A stretch of DNA of 64,000 nucleotides from Megalobrama amblycephala (taxonomy: Eukaryota; Chordata; Actinopteri; Cypriniformes; Xenocyprididae), in NCBI RefSeq assembly GCF_018812025.1, contig NC_063045.1, forward strand, positions 272,501 through 336,500, in the 5' to 3' direction. Of this stretch, positions 61,629-64,000 are shown piece by piece. How positions within the stretch are numbered: the stretch's first letter is position 1; each line of letters starts with the position of its first letter. The notes beneath the pieces were generated by a model. That model was not told the origin of the DNA and ran no database searches. It worked only from the letters and a program-made list of their open reading frames with translations. The translations under genes and the position numbers were made by a program.

Positions 61629-63244
61629 ATGGGTGTAACGTGGTGAGCAAAACACTTTTGTTTTCATATTATTGTATAATAAATTGTGTTTATACGTGTC
61701 GTTTTGAGTGCTCTGGTGTTTATAAAACGATTCTAATATTTCGCGCTGTGATGAATCCACTGAGAGGCTTTGGAAAGAAACAATATTTGTTGTATAACCA
61801 CGCAAAAAACATATAGTTTAAAGAGACAGTTCACCCAAAAATTTAAATTCTGTCATCATTTACTCATCCTCATGTAGTTCTAAACCTGTATGAATTTCTT
61901 TCTTCTGTTGAACACAAAGGAAAATATTTGGAAGAATGTCAGTAAACAGATCTCGGCCCCCATTGACTACCATGTATTTATTTTTCCTTCGATGGCAGTA
62001 AATGGGGGGCGAGATCTATTTGGTTACTGACATTCTTCTAGATATCTTCCTAATATATGTATGTATACAGGTTTAGAACTACTTGAGGGTGATTAAATGA
62101 TGACAGAATTTTCATTTTTGGGTGAACTGTCCTTTTTGAAGCAAAACAATGTGGTTACTATGGAATAAGTTCAATAACCATGTTTTTTTTATTTGCAGTA
62201 AAACCATAATTAAAGGGTTAGTTCACCCAAAAATGAAATAATGTAATTTATTACTCACCCTCATGCTGTTCCACACCCGTAAGACCTTCGTTCATCTTCA
62301 GAACACAAATTAAGATATTTTTGATGAAATCCGATGGCTCAGTGAGGCCTGCATAGCCAGCAATGACATTTCCTCTCTCAAGATCCATTAATGTACTAAA
62401 AACATATTTAAATCAGTTCATGTGAGTACAGTGGTTCAATATTAATATTATAAAGCCACGAGAATATTTTTGGTGTGCCAAAAAAAACAAAATAAAGACT
62501 TATATAGTGATGGCCGATTTCAAAACACTGCTTCAGGAAGCTTCGGAGCGTTATGAATCTTTTGTGTCGAATCATGATTCGGAGCGCCAAAGTCACGTGA
62601 TTTCAGCAGTTTGACACGCGATCCGAATCATGATTCGACACAAAAGATTATTTTCGTAAAGATGTATGAAAAAACTATTGTTATTGGAAGGAATATATTA
62701 CACAAACCGATATAAATGTATATGAATTAATTCACGTTAGAAAATAAAAGGTGTGTGTCAGTGTGTGTCAGGTGCCCGTGGCCGAGGGCAAGAGCGTGCA
62801 GCAGACGGTCGACATGCTGCATAAGAAGCTGGAGCAGCTGGGAGCCGTTAAACAGGGGAACTTCTGGGTGGACTGTGAGACGTACCACGCAACGGGAAAC
62901 GCCACCGGTAACCGCGTCACACTGCCGTGTGTTACCATGGAAACCACACTGCATATTACCATGGCGAAACGCTCTCTCTCTCTGCTGCAGGTCAGCCGTC
63001 GAAGCTTCTGTACGTGATGCATAACTCGGAGACGCCGCTGAGCTGCATGGCTCTGTTCGAGGGCGGACCGGGTCTCAGCGCAGACGCAAACTTTGACGTT
63101 CTGATGGTGAAACTCAAGAGTCACTTCCAGAACGCCAAAGGCCATAAGGTGGAGAGTCGCGGAGCCCGTTACCGCTACTGCGACTTCCTGGTGAAGATCG
63201 GCACCATCGCCATGAGCTCCAGCGCAAGAGGGATTTCAGTCGAG
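61629..63244 (+). CDS. med20: Mediator head subunit MED20, 5' part
   Basis: Mediator head-module subunit (TRFP) that helps bridge regulators and RNA polymerase II in the nucleus. Three exons: 61629-61642 (only 14 coding bases, MGVT plus part of Cys), 62762-62907 and 62991-63244; 138 codons so far of about 212 in human. Splicing gives [20 protein letters not shown], then [40 protein letters not shown] and CDFLVKIG, ending ARGISVE. The acceptor at 62761 was chosen because only it restores [10 protein letters not shown]. The exon 3 donor (GAG-GTTGTG) is weak but fits the family break. The remaining exons are not in the window, whose end is filled with repeat. med20 is head-to-head with bysl. Confidence 0.93.
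61822..62134. mobile_element. Foldback MITE in med20 intron 1
   Basis: The left end AGAGACAGTTCACCCAAAAA and the right end TTTTTGGGTGAACTGTCCT are inverted. The internal arms GGAAGAATGTCAGTAA and TTACTGACATTCTTC pair. TTAA lies at the left border, while the right border is mutated (TTTGAA). It is related in style to the TTAA element at 34363. Confidence 0.8.
62214..62648. mobile_element. Truncated TTAA-type element in med20 intron 1
   Basis: It starts TTAA-AGGGTTAGTTCACCC and closely follows the left half of the element at 34363-35039, including CACCCGTAAGACCTTCGTTC and GAAGCTTCGGAGCGTTATGA. It breaks off after ATTCGACACAAAAGATT, so the right arm is missing. Confidence 0.85.
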
Positions 63245-63284
63245 GTTGTGATGCGTTCAGTGGGTCTCGTTCACTAAACGTGTC

Positions 63285-64000
63285 TGAGCATGAAATCTGC
63301 GTACGAACAAATCATGAGTCATCAGTAACATTTACTCTAAATTATGAAAAAACGTAGGAACAACTCAAAACAAACGTACACCACTTTCATTCTAAGTGTC
63401 CGTACTCATGAATTTGTACGTGAAATCTGCATGCAAACTTTTTTACGAAGAGTCAATCAAGAGTCATCAATAACTCTCGTACCAACATGTATTATAAATT
63501 AACGGAAAAATTTAGGAACAACGGAAAACAAACGCAAAAATCACTTTAATTTACTAAAAGTGCGTACGCACAAATTCCGCTTGCAAACATTTCACGAGGA
63601 AATCATGATTCATAAATAACTTTCGCACTAACATTTACTCTAAATTTACGAAAACTAAGGATCAACAGAAAACAAACGCAAAATCACTTTCATTCACTAA
63701 GCGTGCGTACGCACAAATTTGTACGTGAAATTTGCATGTTAACTTTTTTTACGAACAAATCAAGTCATCAATAACTTTCATACTAAAATTATAAATTCAC
63801 GAAAAACGTAGAAAGAACTAAAAAAAAAAAAAAAAAGTAAGCCAAGATCACTTTTATTCACTAAGTGCGCATACTCATGAATTTGTGCGAGAAATCTGCA
63901 TGCAAACTTTATCACAAACAAATCATGATTCATCAGTAACTCTCATACCAACATTTATTCTAAATTTATGAAAAAACGTAGGAACAGCTAAAAAAAAAAA
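63285..64000. repeat. Tandem repeat of about 155 bp at the window end
   Basis: Units recur near 63412, 63571, 63716 and 63878 with the shared phrases GTACGTGAAATCTGCATGCA, AACAAATCATGA and AAAACGTAGGAACAAC. It continues past the window and lies in the med20 intron after exon 3. Confidence 0.85.

Noticed and set aside
1..64000. A novel multi-gene molecular system
   Set aside because: All supported genes are known vertebrate single-function genes; the unusual content is repeats and mobile elements.

Overview
This window is vertebrate genomic DNA, almost certainly from a teleost and probably a cyprinid-like fish. The genes are split by GT-AG introns and encode vertebrate proteins. The introns carry (CA)n/(GT)n runs, large tandem arrays, and foldback elements with ends such as TTAA-AGGGTTAGTTCA and TTCACCCAAAAATG, of a kind I associate with cyprinid genomes. 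I assigned genes by splicing exons by eye and comparing the translations with remembered human orthologues. No database search was run.

Layout from left to right: (1) 1-10862, + strand: the 3' part of celsr2, from an extracellular EGF domain through laminin-EGF, HormR, GAIN/GPS, seven membrane helices and the cytoplasmic tail. Two of its introns are filled by tandem arrays. (2) 10863-15214: possible celsr2 3' UTR, then two array-bearing foldback elements. (3) 15451-33129, - strand: complete dstyk in 14 coding exons (913 aa). Intron 5 holds a 3.5-kb array of an 18-bp unit. (4) 33130-35571: shared upstream region of the divergent dstyk/nuak2 pair, with two transposon-like elements. (5) 35572-48931, + strand: complete nuak2 in 6 coding exons (593 aa). 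Intron 1 contains a broken LINE, an array-bearing element and a copied piece of dstyk intron 1. (6) 51059-54414, - strand: a D-type cyclin, best ccnd3, in 5 exons (286 aa). (7) 55070-61217, - strand: bysl in 7 exons (430 aa). (8) 61629-63244, + strand: the first three exons of med20, head-to-head with bysl; the rest lies beyond the window. (9) 63285-64000: a roughly 155-bp tandem repeat.

The genes are housekeeping or signalling genes and do not form one pathway. celsr2 is a planar-polarity adhesion GPCR, dstyk and nuak2 are kinases, ccnd3 drives G1/S, bysl assembles the 40S ribosomal subunit, and med20 is a Mediator head subunit. Their arrangement is informative: dstyk/nuak2 (human 1q32), ccnd3/bysl/med20 (human 6p21) and celsr2 (human 1p13) sit side by side.

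I found no defence system, operon-like cluster or other clearly undescribed molecular system. The most unusual signals are structural. Several dispersed copies of one element have shared inverted ends around simple tandem arrays. One of them makes up nearly all of ccnd3 intron 4 and reaches to within about 10 bases of the splice acceptor. Other arrays lie directly against splice donors in celsr2 and dstyk. A dstyk intron fragment is duplicated into nuak2 intron 1 and is flanked there by a direct repeat of about 55 bp.
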